64,000 nt of DNA from Nautilus pompilius (Eukaryota > Mollusca > Cephalopoda > Nautilida > Nautilidae): the NCBI GenBank assembly GCA_018389105.1, contig JACATO010000605.1, positions 310,001-374,000 on the forward strand, written 5' to 3'. This document shows, piece by piece, positions 1 to 11,183 of the stretch (within the stretch, counting starts at the first letter, position 1; each line of letters opens with the position of its first letter). The notes under the pieces were generated by a model, which was not told where the DNA came from, made no database searches, and saw nothing but the letters and a program-made list of their open reading frames with translations. A program made the translations under genes and the position numbers.

Positions 1-490
1 AATTTTCTGTCTAGTTTCAATGCCATCTGTTTTACCAAGGCAAGTTTTGCAAATAATGAAGGTACAGAAAAAGAAACTGCCAATGACACTGAAAGTATTG
101 AAAGCTGGAAAGTAGTTCAGACTGGCCTGGGCTTTGATGAAAGTTATGAAGGAGTACGTTCATGTGGACAATAATGTAGTTGCCACTATTGCTATACTGA
201 TTGAGGAAGAGCTGTTGATTGTCAATGTTGAAATGCTCCCAGCAGATGTCAAAAAGGAAAGTGATGGCGCTGAACCTTCCTACAAATTTTCCAAGACAAA
301 AGGATGCACTTGGAGCACTGAATGTGTTTGAAAATGTTATCATGTGTAATGCTGTCAGCATTGATATATTTAACAAAGTTTGACCAAATTTGTGATTTTG
401 TTAAATGTATGAACCCAACCTCTAGTACACTCATTTTTAAAATAGAAGTAGAAACTCTCTATGTACCAAATGTTAAAAGTTGTTTCTTTT
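1..490 (+). pseudogene. C-terminal remnant of a Tigger/Jerky-type DDE transposase
   Basis: The + strand carries coding-like remnants split over several frames. Around 134-300 a frame contains a run with NNVVATIAIL and EEELLIV followed by a Pro-Ser-Tyr-Lys-Phe-Ser-Lys stretch. Near 302-372 another frame reads as a DALGALNVFEN-like segment. From about 381 a third frame gives FDQICDFVKCMN and ends in a TSSTLIF-like tail. This order of acidic linker, 'leucine-rich FEN' segment and short Thr/Ser tail is typical of the end of Jerky/Tigger-type transposases, where the tail often reads like TxITSFF. At least two frameshifts are needed, so it is a dead fragment. The 5' part lies left of the window. 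I could not define a 3' inverted repeat. The ORFs on the opposite strand are shadows. Confidence 0.45.
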
Positions 491-1086
491 AACTTTGGCA
501 TTCAATATTAACCTACTCATTATAAACTTCATTAGTACAAAGTAGCAATTTTGAGGTCTCTTATGTTTCTTATTAACAAAGTTTTACTGTATTGATTTTC
601 CTTGTTTTTTTTTGTATGCCCATTTTGGTTTTTTTTCTTCCATTAATGAGTTGTGACCTTGTTTACAAAGAGTTAGGAGAAATTTTCCAGATTTATGATC
701 AGCAATGAATACTCAAGCTTTTAGCCATGCATTAACCACAAATCTGCTTCTCACAGTACTCACAGCAGGTATTTGAACATTCATATTACACACACAAAAG
801 CTGGTAAAAATGAAATCATTCTTTTATTCTGATGGAAAATTGCATTTGCTTATAATGATAATTTTAGTTCCATTAATAAGTTAAATTTTTTCACCTTCCT
901 CTATTATTATTGAGTAAATGATTGATTTAACTTGCATTTTAGACTTTATTATTATTATTATTTTCAGGCACTACCTTTTAGGCACCTGCGTTCTTCAAAA
1001 TACTTTGGTGTTATGTGCCTTGTTTCTACTATTCAAATACTTTATAGATAAGTCCAATAGTACATAAAATCTTGGTCTTTTCCAGC

Positions 1087-2805
1087 TCATGCCTGGAGCT
1101 GTGGAGACAATTTCTTGCCCTTGTATTCCATTTCTCTTTTAATCATTCCCATGTATCTAAAGATGATTAGTGTTACTATTGCTTTAGCAATTTTAATGTC
1201 ACCTGTAACTGATATTTCAAAGATGTTCGTGTGATCATTCTCTTTTATTATGATATCTAGGTTATTGTATTGTCCACGCAGTTTCTTTTCAAAGCACTTC
1301 TGTTTGTCTGGTGCTTTTTTGTCTCTAAGTGCCCTTTTTTTTGTCTTTGTCATGAATAAGGTTTATACCAATCTTTAGTAAAAGAGATTTTATATGCTTA
1401 TTGTTGGACTAGATTGCTTGATCATGATCAAAGTCAGCAGCTACCTGGACAGGTATGTTTTGAAATTTGCAAAGGTAAATTGCTAGGTTTACTATCTCTG
1501 ACTTCTAGATAAGTTCTAGCTCTAAAAGTCCTCTTCCACCTTTATCATATGGGAGATAGGGGTATTCCACTAACTATCACCTTTGAATGACATATACAGT
1601 GTACATTAATTGTTTTTATGTCATGGGTCATAGTTCATCCACTCTCCAGTTGATGCCAGAGCTGTATCTGAGAACTGGAATTGCAACTGTGCTATTGTTT
1701 TGATCTTGTTCATTAGCATTCAGTTTTCTTTCAGCACATTTTTGGTCTATTTGGTCACTTTCTTCACTTCTCAAATATCTATATGTTGAATACACATCTA
1801 ATTCTTTGATCTTGTTACTCATTGGAAATGTTGATATCTGTGAATATGACACTTTCTTACCTTTTCTTGTAGTAATCTTAGAACACTTATCTAAAGCTAA
1901 AGTCATTCAGATGTCTTTGATAGACTAACTGACAATGTTAATACATTTTCCCAACTCTTTACTCTTTTTGAAAATAACTTAATATCTTTCAGGGTGGCTT
2001 AATGTTACTGAAATGACTGATCCTCTAAATGTGCTGCCAAAGAATGTTTCATTCAATTTTGAGCTAAGTGGATTTAGTGCTAAGTAGAGTGTAGAGGGAG
2101 AGGGAAGGAGAGAGAGTGAGCATGAATCAGTCAGTCATCTTGAAAGATATTTAATTATCTTAATGTTCCTTATTTACATTTCTGATGTTTTAGTAGATAA
2201 GTCAAGTGTTGTTTTCCACATTTCCATTGTCTTTCTTATGGTCTGGATAAAATTTAGATTTGCATGATAGATTTATGGAATTTCTTTATTTTTGCTATGT
2301 AGTATGCAACCATAAGCCTCCTTATAGTCCATCCTCATGGATTTGTTTTCCTCTTTTGAGAATTTGCAATAATTGTTTTGTTTGTACAGTGATGATCTTT
2401 GTATTGTTGCTTGCCTTTTTGTTATATGCATTGTGTTATAAATGCTGATGTGATTATGCGTGTGTTGTTAAGCAATATTGAAAGTTTGTAGATGGTTGAA
2501 AAGCACATTATTAGTTGATTGTTTTGGTTTAAATGTAGGTTCTGCCTTTTGGTGGCCACTTTTTGAGATTTTCCCCACTTTTTATGACAACGTTGAATTC
2601 TCTCAATACCAGTAGATGCAGGCTGTGGAACTGGTTAATCCAAAAATTCTGCACATCATTTGGACGTTTCCAATTTAATAAATCTCTGAGTGTTTCTTGT
2701 AGGTCTTCTAAGGTTAGTTCCTTAAATTCCTGCTCAAGTGTATGCTTCCAATTTATTTTCTGTTTGTCATGTTGCCTGAAAAGTTTCTTTTTATTAAAGG
2801 CAAAT
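1087..2805 (-). pseudogene. LINE (non-LTR retrotransposon) reverse-transcriptase remnant
   Basis: Read on the - strand from about 2800 downward, broken frames recover a non-LTR reverse transcriptase in the right order. First comes a segment with LTLEDLQETLRDLLNWK and then NFWINQFHSLH, ending in KKWPPKGRTYI (about 2725-2535). Next is a motif-A-like MDYKEAYG near 2300, then LALNPLSSKLNET near 2060. The strongest piece is the thumb region at 1628-1906, with ALDKCSKITTRKGK, a YRYL segment, TVAIPVLRYSSGINW. GGRGLLELE and SEIVNLAIYL follow at about 1500-1560. These phrases fit a LINE family common in invertebrates with an LDKCAKI...KGK thumb. Multiple stops and frameshifts show it is dead, and the Asp-Asp motif C is not preserved. 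A C-terminal piece may continue to 1087. No poly-A tail or target duplication could be defined. Confidence 0.72.
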
Positions 2806-2869
2806 ATTTTGATACTTAAATTGGTAAAATGTGTTACATATATATGCCCCCCCCACCAGTTTAATTGAT

Positions 2870-4050
2870 TTAATTTGGCTTATATAATTACCTACACACT
2901 GACATTTTAACCAGTGGTTTTCACTAAAATGTAGCACTAAACTAGAAAAAAAATCTTTAAAAATGAATAAAATGTTGAAAAAAAAGAAAATGGTTATTAC
3001 ATGTTACAAAATGAATTTTAAGTAGTCTGGATTTGTTTGACTTAGTATAAAAATTCATTATAAATATGAAATAAAAGCTTATCTTATTGTTGGATGATTG
3101 AATTACCAAGAAGAAAATCTATATATAATATAAATTTTAGGGGGAATTAAACTTTAACAGATTGCATTGTTACTTTTCCAGGTCGACTAAAGTTTCCCAG
3201 CCTGCTGGACCATATAGAAGAAATGTCTCATCCTTTCTATCTTCTTTGTTCTACTAAAACTGAAGGTCTTTTTGTTACCTGAGACATGGGCTAGGATGCA
3301 TTTTAGTGTTTAAATTTATTTTTAAGAAAACTAGAATTATGGCAGTCAGTAATTAACCATTTTGTTTATAGGCTCTTTAAGTCTTTTAACCCTTCTAATT
3401 CTTTAAAGGGAACTTGTTTGTGGGAACCAGAGGTTTTTATCATGTGTTTATCATTCTGGGGCAAATTTTTTCCAATAAATATGTAAATAACTGCTGACTG
3501 GCCGAAGAAAAGAAAGCACATCAATGTTTTCAATTTATTTAGTGGAGTTGGCTTCTTTCTGTTTGATTGTTGGTTGCTTTTTGTTTAAAATAACTACTGA
3601 GTGATGCAAGTTAGAAACTTCTTACTAGGTGCATTGTGGGTTTATTTGAATATCCCTAGTAAATGGATGTCACATTTGTATAAATTCCTAGCAGGGAACA
3701 ACCTGATCTGTGTGCTTATATAACCTGGCCCCAGTGATTAGCACATACTTGTTTTTAATGGATTCACACACCTTTTATTGATTTCTTAGATTTATACCAA
3801 CTTAATTATAAAGAAAATACTACTGCTTATTTTCTTCTGTTTTTTAAAACAAATAAATAACATGATATTTTGAATATCACTTTTTCCATGTATGATAAAG
3901 AGAAAACTGAAGATACCCAAAAGTCAGTTACACCACTAAGTACAGTGTGGAGACTTTTTCTCTCCATGGTGATTATCAAAAAATCTAAGAAGTTTTAGAA
4001 ATCTGCCTCTTGAGCAATTATCTCAGTTCTCAAGCCTCTTCTAGACTACA
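2870..4050. other. Non-coding AT-rich stretch
   Basis: No gene, splice-consistent exon or recognisable repeat was seen. It lies in the presumed upstream intron of the + strand NALF-like gene. Confidence 0.4.
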
Positions 4051-4051
4051 G

Positions 4052-4099
<48 letters not shown>

Positions 4100-4113
4100 T
4101 GGATGGATGGATG
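4051..4113. repeat. Compound microsatellite (GT)n(GA)n(GATG)n
   Basis: An uninterrupted GT tract is followed directly by a GA tract and then four GATG-type units. The alternating purine-pyrimidine GT part is a potential Z-DNA former. It lies just upstream of a SINE copy. Confidence 0.95.
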
Positions 4114-4194
4114 TATCAGCCTTGTTGACCTAGGTACAGCTGGGAACTTATTAGCAGTGGTCAAGGTGCAAGCTAGTTATCCATAAAAACTTCA

Positions 4195-4398
4195 CCACAT
4201 GCACCATAAAACTCCAATAGATTTCTTCATTCTAAGATGTGGAAGGAAACTGGAATGCCTGGAGAACCCCACATAGCTGGTTGATGAGAAAGAGTGGAAA
4301 GAAGTCATGCTAGGGAGATAAGCCAGACTGAGTCGGTTTTGACTTAGGTTTGAACTTGTGTTCTGGCAGCTCAGTAGTCTAACCACAGACATGGATTT
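4195..4398 (-). mobile_element. tRNA-like SINE, copy 1
   Basis: On the - strand this begins with a tRNA-like head: GGTTAGACTACTGAGCTG (A-box region), then GTTCAAACC (B-box match to GTTCRANNC). A body follows that is shared with the copies near 10.8, 17.3, 36.0 and 38.3 kb. The shared core on the - strand reads roughly 'tttcctyccacatctaaaaatgaag' and then a 'cta.tagagtt' segment. Five dispersed copies of the same length class with an internal pol III-like promoter support a SINE. It is degenerate, and no target duplication was delimited. Confidence 0.6.
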
Positions 4399-4399
4399 T

Positions 4400-5249
4400 C
4401 CTAAAAAAAAAAGAAGAATGAGACAAAATGACCAAATATTAATATACATATTAGATTATACATATCATCAAGTGAAGTATTTGAAAACAATTCTCCGAAA
4501 TTCTTTTTGTATGATATTCTGCAGGTGTATTGTTTTTACTAATATATTGTATAGTGTTTTTCATCGCTACAGTCAATTATACTTAATTGCTGCGGATTTA
4601 TGTTTTCTTCTTTTTTCTGGACCTGCAAGTAACTGATAGTTTCCTTCAGCTCTATTTTATTAGAGAATTACTGGATTTCTTTAACACCTTCATGAATATG
4701 TAATTTATGATACGTGATTTCAGCCTTTTGTACTCATAAAATTGTTCATTTTCTAAAATTAATGAATGAATTATTTTAGTGTAATAAAAATTTTATTTTA
4801 TTGTTTTAGTTTTTTGTATTCTGTTCAACCTTTCTGTTTGTAGGCAAAGTCCACGATTTAGAACATCTAATGTGCTTTTACTAGTGCAGGCATTATAAAG
4901 AGCACATTCTTCAAGCTCCCAGAGAATAATATACTACAACATTCATGAAAAATAGTGTAGCCAACTGAGATGTTGGTATTTATCATCGATTTTTACTACA
5001 AATATACGACACAAACACTATGTTCTATAGCCTTTTTTTAAAGTGCTTCAGCCAGAAACTAATACTAATACCACATTGATGGAAGAGGGTTAACTGAAAA
5101 TTTTCTCGTGTAAACAGTTAATTTTGTAGCCTTTATATTTTATAGAACCTGATCCTTCTGGTGAATTTATGGAACATACACAAAGATGAGAATTGGGGGG
5201 GGTGATAGATAAATATTTGAAGTTTTCTCTTTACTCACTAAAAGCCTTC

Positions 5250-5281
<32 letters not shown>

Positions 5282-6220
5282 GTTGTTTTTTAGTAAATGG
5301 ATAAATTTTTATAGATCATATTTTGATTCCATTTCTTTTTTTTAGTTCAAGGTATACTACAGAAGATTTGTCGACTACAAAACACTTCTCAGACATTATA
5401 CACATGCATGTTTAAAGCATTACTTAAATAGTCAGGGCATATGAATAAATTTTATTTTAAAAAGCTGAAACCATACCATTATAATTAGAATAGTTGTTAA
5501 AACAATTAAGTGTGTTTTAGTTATCCACTAGTATGAACTGTTTTATTTTAAGTCTTTGTTAATATGGCTTATTGCATAGATAAATCTCTCGACTAACATT
5601 ATCTTTCTTGCCTCAATTTCCTTTCCAGTTTTAGCTAATTTCCTTTCAGCATAAACTGAAAAGTAATTATGAATTCTGAGCTGGGTTTAACATCCATCGT
5701 GCCATACAATTATGAGAATATTTTCTTGTAGTGAACTGGTCAGTGGATATTGCATGCACTTAATCTAGACTGGAAATTTCAGCATTGTGTTAGCAATAAT
5801 ACGATGGATCTTAATCACTGGAGATGGTTAACATTATATAAATTCTTAGAAGTAGTTGCTTGAGAGTAGACTTACCGAGACAATTCTGAGACCAGCGAAG
5901 ATCTCCAAATGGTATGATCTACTTATTTTTCTTTTCCCAATACTCACATTCTAATCTCATAGCACACACAGAAATGCTTTGGCATTTACTTGTAAAATAG
6001 CATAAAAACCCCTCAAAGTACTATCTGTCCTCAGGAACCCTGGATAAGGAGGATGTTTTTTGTATGTGTTGTCACGACTACAAATTGAAATTTATCAACC
6101 CCTCCACTAAAAAAATATATAAATTAGCCCTTTGTTGCTTCCATTCATTAAAAAATTTCATTCTTTTGTATTTTTAATAATCAGCATGTGTGATGAACAA
6201 GACTTGTCCTATTGCTTCAT
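4400..6220. other. Non-coding stretch with a (GATT)n tract
   Basis: No gene was recognised. A (GATT)n microsatellite of about seven units lies at 5250-5280 and a G8 run near 5197. The rest is AT-rich intron-like sequence. Confidence 0.4.
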
Positions 6221-6223
6221 TCT

Positions 6224-6435
6224 TTCAATCCTTCACACCATCTGAGGTGCATTTTCAAATCTACTTTAATACAACTAACTCTTTGTGATGACAAATCTGT
6301 ATATTGCTCCGCCCAAGTGACACACTCTGCACTTTGACAAGTTGACCTGAACACAAATACTAACCAGCGCTGCTAGGGTGGGCCAGATGGTCTAAGTAAG
6401 GGAGGTAAAGACTGACATGGTACATAGAAGGTTAA
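6224..6435. mobile_element. piggyBac-like MITE, copy A
   Basis: A 212-bp repeat related to those at 19588-19743 and 60485-60746. The left end (CCTTCACACCATCTGAGGTGC) and the inverted right end (ACCTTCTATGTACCATGTC on the other strand) form imperfect terminal inverted repeats. The right end abuts TTAA; the left target is mutated to TTCAA. A TTAA target and termini beginning CCYT are hallmarks of piggyBac transposons. There is no coding capacity. The internal block from 'cacaaatactaac' to 'ggtctaagtaagg' is shared with the 19.7 kb copy. Confidence 0.6.
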
Positions 6436-7482
6436 AAGTAATATGAAATTTGTTTTTTTTTAAATTCATCCATCTGAATGCCTTTATATATTTAAAAATA
6501 TTATTATTTACAGTTATACAAATCTTTTTTGATGATTTTTTCCATGCATGTAGAATACAAAGATTTTATTTCCATTAATTTGACAAAATGAATAACAATT
6601 GCAGATAATTTTTTTAGTTTTTCTGCTCACCTCCCTGAACTTTTATGTATGTGGACGATCATATTGCTACTCGCAGAATTAGCAAAAGGCAGAAGAACAA
6701 GGTCCTCGATATTTTTTTCATATACTTGGTAATTTATAGAAAAGAAAGAATTTCCTTTTCTTCTATTTACAGAACAGATCTCAAAAAACAATTGTATACC
6801 AATAAGCTGTCTTTTCCTTTCTTAAACCCTTATATTCAGCTATGTAAAAAGACCTAAGTCTTTGTCTAAAAAAATAATGAGAAAATGTTGTTATAATAAA
6901 TTTGAATTTATTAGTTAGTTCTCTAATTATCAATTGCTTTCCACTCTTTTTTCTTTCACTAAAACTAACAGTGAACACTAGTTAGTTATTTGGCTCACAA
7001 CATTGGGATCTAGTCCCAGTAGTCTGTAGACAGAATTCATCTGCGTGAATTCAAAATCAATTTGATTAGCATTGTTTTTAGAAATACTATTACTAATTGC
7101 AAACTAGCTATTTTGACTGCTATGCTACTTAAATTTCTTCATTGAGGGACTAATTAACTTAATGTAATGCACATAAAATGAATTAATAAATCACTAGGGT
7201 ACACACATTTTTAAAAATTGCTAATAAAATAAACAAACAAAGAGCTTGTGTTGCCAAGCTTCTGGGCTGGCATAGCCTCGCTATTTTGGCTCATACAGAT
7301 ACTAAGGAATGGTTTCAGGTGTAATATTCACTAGAGGTTCCTCAAAATTAAATTGATCATTGATACAGTCAAGAGTTTGGCTGTAGCTGCATGCTGGTGA
7401 TGACAAAATGAATATTTCACATTGTTGTTAATTTTCATTTTATTATTAAATTAATTTAGTTTATAACTTATGAAGCAGCAAC

Positions 7483-7483
7483 A

Positions 7484-7553
<70 letters not shown>
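7483..7553. repeat. (ATT)n microsatellite
   Basis: About 23 consecutive ATT units with almost no interruption. It is the longest triplet tract in the window. Confidence 0.97.
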
Positions 7554-7782
7554 TATGTGAAAATTAATGCATTTCTTTTTTAATTTTCTACTTGTACTTT
7601 GTGGTTTCTTCAGACATTTAAATTATACTTCGTATCGACCTATAACCTTAAAAAATCTTAATGTCTAATTTTCAGTAAATTGGTCTTTTGTACACTGTAA
7701 TGTTTACTGCATATACACTGCTAGCTATCAATTTCTTGTTTTCAGCACTACAGTGTCTTTCATTCCAGATAGTCTATGAAAG

Positions 7783-7825
7783 AGCACACACACACACACA
7801 CAGAGACAGAGAGAGAGAGAGAAAA
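7783..7825. repeat. (CA)n(GA)n compound microsatellite
   Basis: A CA tract is followed by a GA-rich tract. Short ORFs across it with His-Thr repeats are artefacts. Confidence 0.93.
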
Positions 7826-8139
7826 CGATGTAAAAACATTACAACTAGTCTCTGTTTGAGCTCTCTGCCTTAGTACAGAAGTAACTGTTACATCAACATT
7901 ATCCATGTTATAAGCATTTCTTCTAAGCTTGGATAATATTGATTGTTTACATTCCAGTGTAGCTATTTGTGTGCCTCTTACGTGTACATCACTCCTCAGT
8001 AATTTGCTGTCATCACAAAGCTTTTAGGATCACAAGATTCTTCCAGAAAGTCAACTTATAGGTAATATAACTAATATATAGAATAATTTTCCCCATCTTT
8101 TTTTTTGTTTTGTTTTGAAGTATCTGATTATAAATACAC

Positions 8140-8930
8140 ACGCTCATCAGAAAGTACCACACCTGCAGAAGGAGTATAAAAGAATAGGCTGATATCATTG
8201 TAGTGTGGTGAATACTATGGCTCCTGGGAAGGAAATACTATGTGTCAAGCGTACAGAACTCAAAAGTCTTAACCAGTAAAGGCTGCTGTATGCAAGAATG
8301 TGAGGAAGATATGAGAAACTGGTACTGTGGATCTTAACATTTAACCAAGAACAGTAAAGTATACATTAGTGTGAAGTGGCCTCAGTGGACGTATACCTTT
8401 GAAACAGCAAGTGTGAAATTGGCAGCTGAAATGAAACAGTGAGATGATCAAACCTGGAAGATGATGCTCTTTACAGATGAGTCTAAGTTTGAACTGTTTG
8501 GCAATGATCAGTGGCAGTTTTATCGAAGGCGATCCAGGAAGGTGCATGACAGTAGTGTGCAACAGTTAAGTATTAGGGTGAATCAATACAATTGTGGGGC
8601 TATAGATCAGCCAAGGGTGTCAGTGATTTGCATAAAATTGAAGGTTTCTGCCAACATGTACAGGTAGGTTTTCTTCCAACATGATAATGATCCCAAGCAT
8701 TCAGCCAATATGGTGGAAAACTATCTGTAGCTGGTGGAACACTCACAAAGCTGCCTTGTCCTATCCTGTACAAAGTCCTGATATGAACAACATGGAGGCT
8801 ACATGGGGTTATATGACTACTGACAAAGTCAAACAGCAACCAGACACCTTGGCTGAATTGTGTGGAAAGTGCTACAGGATATTTAGAAAAACATTCCATA
8901 GTAATAATTAATAATCTGTCTGGAAGATAT
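8140..8930 (+). pseudogene. Dead Tc1-like transposon copy, related to the 47.8 kb element
   Basis: The + strand has the hallmarks of a Tc1 DDE transposase. These are MLFTDESKFELFGND with the first catalytic Asp (8461-8505), FFQHDNDPKHSANMVENYL with the second (about 8671-8727), and SPDMNNMEATWGYM with a Glu at the third position (about 8775-8816). Stops and frameshifts separate these blocks and the N-terminal DNA-binding half is unreadable. Upstream, 'cagaaagtaccacacctg' and 'aggagtataaaag' match the intact copy at 47825-49096, including a TATAAAAG box before the reading frame. The terminal inverted repeats seen in that copy were not found here, so both ends are eroded. This is an old, non-functional copy. 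Confidence 0.72.
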
Positions 8931-8959
8931 ATATATATATACAGCTTGATAGAAAGTGT

Positions 8960-10730
8960 CATTCTATATTCCAGTTGTGCAATAAAAGAATCTGTATTTT
9001 CCCCACATGAAAATGTAATAATTTAGCTAAACTGAACATAATAAACATTTTACTTTGAAAAACAAAAGGAAGTACATTAAACCCTATTTTTCTATTTGTG
9101 AAAATGTTTCTGCTTTTACACCTGATTTTGATTTTGAATATTTACAAAAGGACAATTTTTTTTTCTCACTATTTCAACCATCTACAGTAGCTCTTTTGCA
9201 TGTGGCACATTTCTATGCAATTAATGCAATGGATTGGAAATAATTTTGATAAAACTTGAATCAGTAGTCTCTTCTAATCAATGTTCCAAAAAGTCAAACA
9301 TATACCATAATTTTTAGGTTATCGATCAAATGTCCCATTTGCAAGTAAATCTGGAAGTTTATCTAAACCTGAAGTAGTTTATTATATTTTAAAGCCATTT
9401 TTCTTTTGATGAAATCAAAATTTAAAGAAGAAATATTTATCACCACAAATGTTTTTACTTTGGAAAAGTGACATCAGTTAGCATCACTCTATCTGTTACC
9501 TCATGACCGGTAATGGAGATATATGAGTCTAAATGTTCATCAGCAAGATTCTAGTTCAAATGATTTTGGTTCTCATTTAAAGATCAATTTCATCATCTAA
9601 ATTTAAATAATATGCAAACTTTATTTCCCTTTGTTATTGGAATATCTTGGGTATGTGAGTGAGTACTGTACGAGTTTTTCTACCTGTTAATGTTTGCCTT
9701 TTGTATCCACAAAGATAGATCATTAATTCCTTTCTTGTATTTGTGCACTATAACTAGTTTTTTTGTTGGCTTTTAGCAAATTTCTTTGTAAACATCTTTC
9801 TGTACTAGGAGTTTGTTCAATATTTTTTTCTACTTTTTATTCTCTTTTCAAGTTCATTTATTTTTTTGTTCTCGATGTTTTTAGTTTTCCATCAAAACAG
9901 AAATAAAATCTTCACCTTCTTCCCACATCTGGAAAAAATAGTTCTAAAAGATTACTTTTGCTCATGGCCTTCCATGCTGAGAAGTGGTCATGTGACCCAT
10001 TCAGTATATAATCACATTCCCTTATCTTGTGACTATGATGTGGATTTATGCACATCATAACTTGGAAAGCATCCAAGAAGGAAGATAAAGATTTCATCTG
10101 TTGGTTTCAGAGATTTTCTTTTAATGTGGATTATTGTTATTCCTTTAGCAGCAAAATGTTACAAATTTAAAAAGGAAAAAAAAAGACATTTCTACCTATT
10201 TTTGTATAGCTATACCGCACAGAGATTTTCAGGGAAGGCAGAAGAAATGATCTCGCACCCATCACCTTGGCTACCTTTTCTAGTGTTCAGGCATTTACAT
10301 CTTGATTGCTTGAGCATTCATCTTTCTCTTCTCCAGTCTACTTGTTAATCATATGAAAACATTTGCCTCCACTAATTGCCTACTGTATCAGAAAAACAAA
10401 CAAGCATATATTAATCTTCCCTCTATTCCAATAATAGAACAAAAAAGTAGATAATTTCCCAGTCCTTAGAAATCTGTTCTCACAATTGTGACCATGCAAA
10501 ACCACTGATTATAATAAATTTCTCTCTTTATAAGCCTCTGTAACCCAGCAATGTTTTTGACAATATAAAAGTCATAAGTTATTGTAAGGAATTTAACTTA
10601 TTAAAGCCCCATTTGTATGCTTTTTTTTTAGGTTAAAGGGATTTTGTCACCATGATCCTGGATAGACTAGAAAGAAATGATACTTATACAGTGGACTCCT
10701 ATAACTTTTCTATACTACCCAGGAATGAAT
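8960..10730. other. Non-coding stretch
   Basis: AT-rich sequence with no recognisable exon, repeat family or RNA gene. The short ORFs show no known motifs. Confidence 0.4.
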
Positions 10731-10734
10731 CTAC

Positions 10735-10915
10735 CAAGAATCCCTATTAGAACTCTTCATTTCTAGCTGTGGGAGAAAACAATACAACCTAACGGAAACC
10801 CATGTGGCCGGCTGGAAAAGAATAGTGAGAAGATACTATGGCAGACCCTGTTGGTTTCCTGCGAGAATTGAATTTTGGCCCTCCATCTTAGTAATCCAAT
10901 AACCTGCCTGGAATT
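10735..10915 (-). mobile_element. tRNA-like SINE, copy 2
   Basis: On the - strand 'ggttattggattactaagatgg' and 'aattcaattctcg' correspond to the A-box and B-box regions of the other SINE copies. The shared body 'tctcccacagctagaaatgaagagttcta' ends near 10740. The B box is degraded. It is the same family as the copies at 4.3, 17.3, 36.0 and 38.3 kb. Confidence 0.55.
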
Positions 10916-11183
10916 TATGTGCAAGCTTTTAAAAAGTTTCTAGAAACATTCTTTAAAAAATTAGGATTGGTAATTTTTTTTTAATTAAGTGAATATCATG
11001 TAAAAAGTACATGGCTAAGTAATAGGGATCAGATTTATCTATTAGATAAGGATCTTAAATGAATAAGATTTCTAAATGCTATTGACCACTTAAGTAGCAT
11101 AATGGATTGTTTTTTGTCTTAATGTGAGCAAGCACTGAAAAGACTCAAGCTTGCTTGTTTCTGCCACTTTTATTGGTTATTTA

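Larger units (their letters stand above)
6440..8130. other. Non-coding stretch with microsatellites
   Basis: No gene was recognised. Apart from the (ATT)n tract at 7483-7553 and the (CA)n(GA)n tract at 7783-7825, listed separately, the sequence is AT-rich and featureless to me. Confidence 0.4.

Noticed and set aside
32-434. Three overlapping ORFs on both strands at the left edge as genes
   Set aside because: The + strand pattern is explained by a frameshifted Jerky/Tigger transposase tail; the - strand ORFs are antisense shadows.
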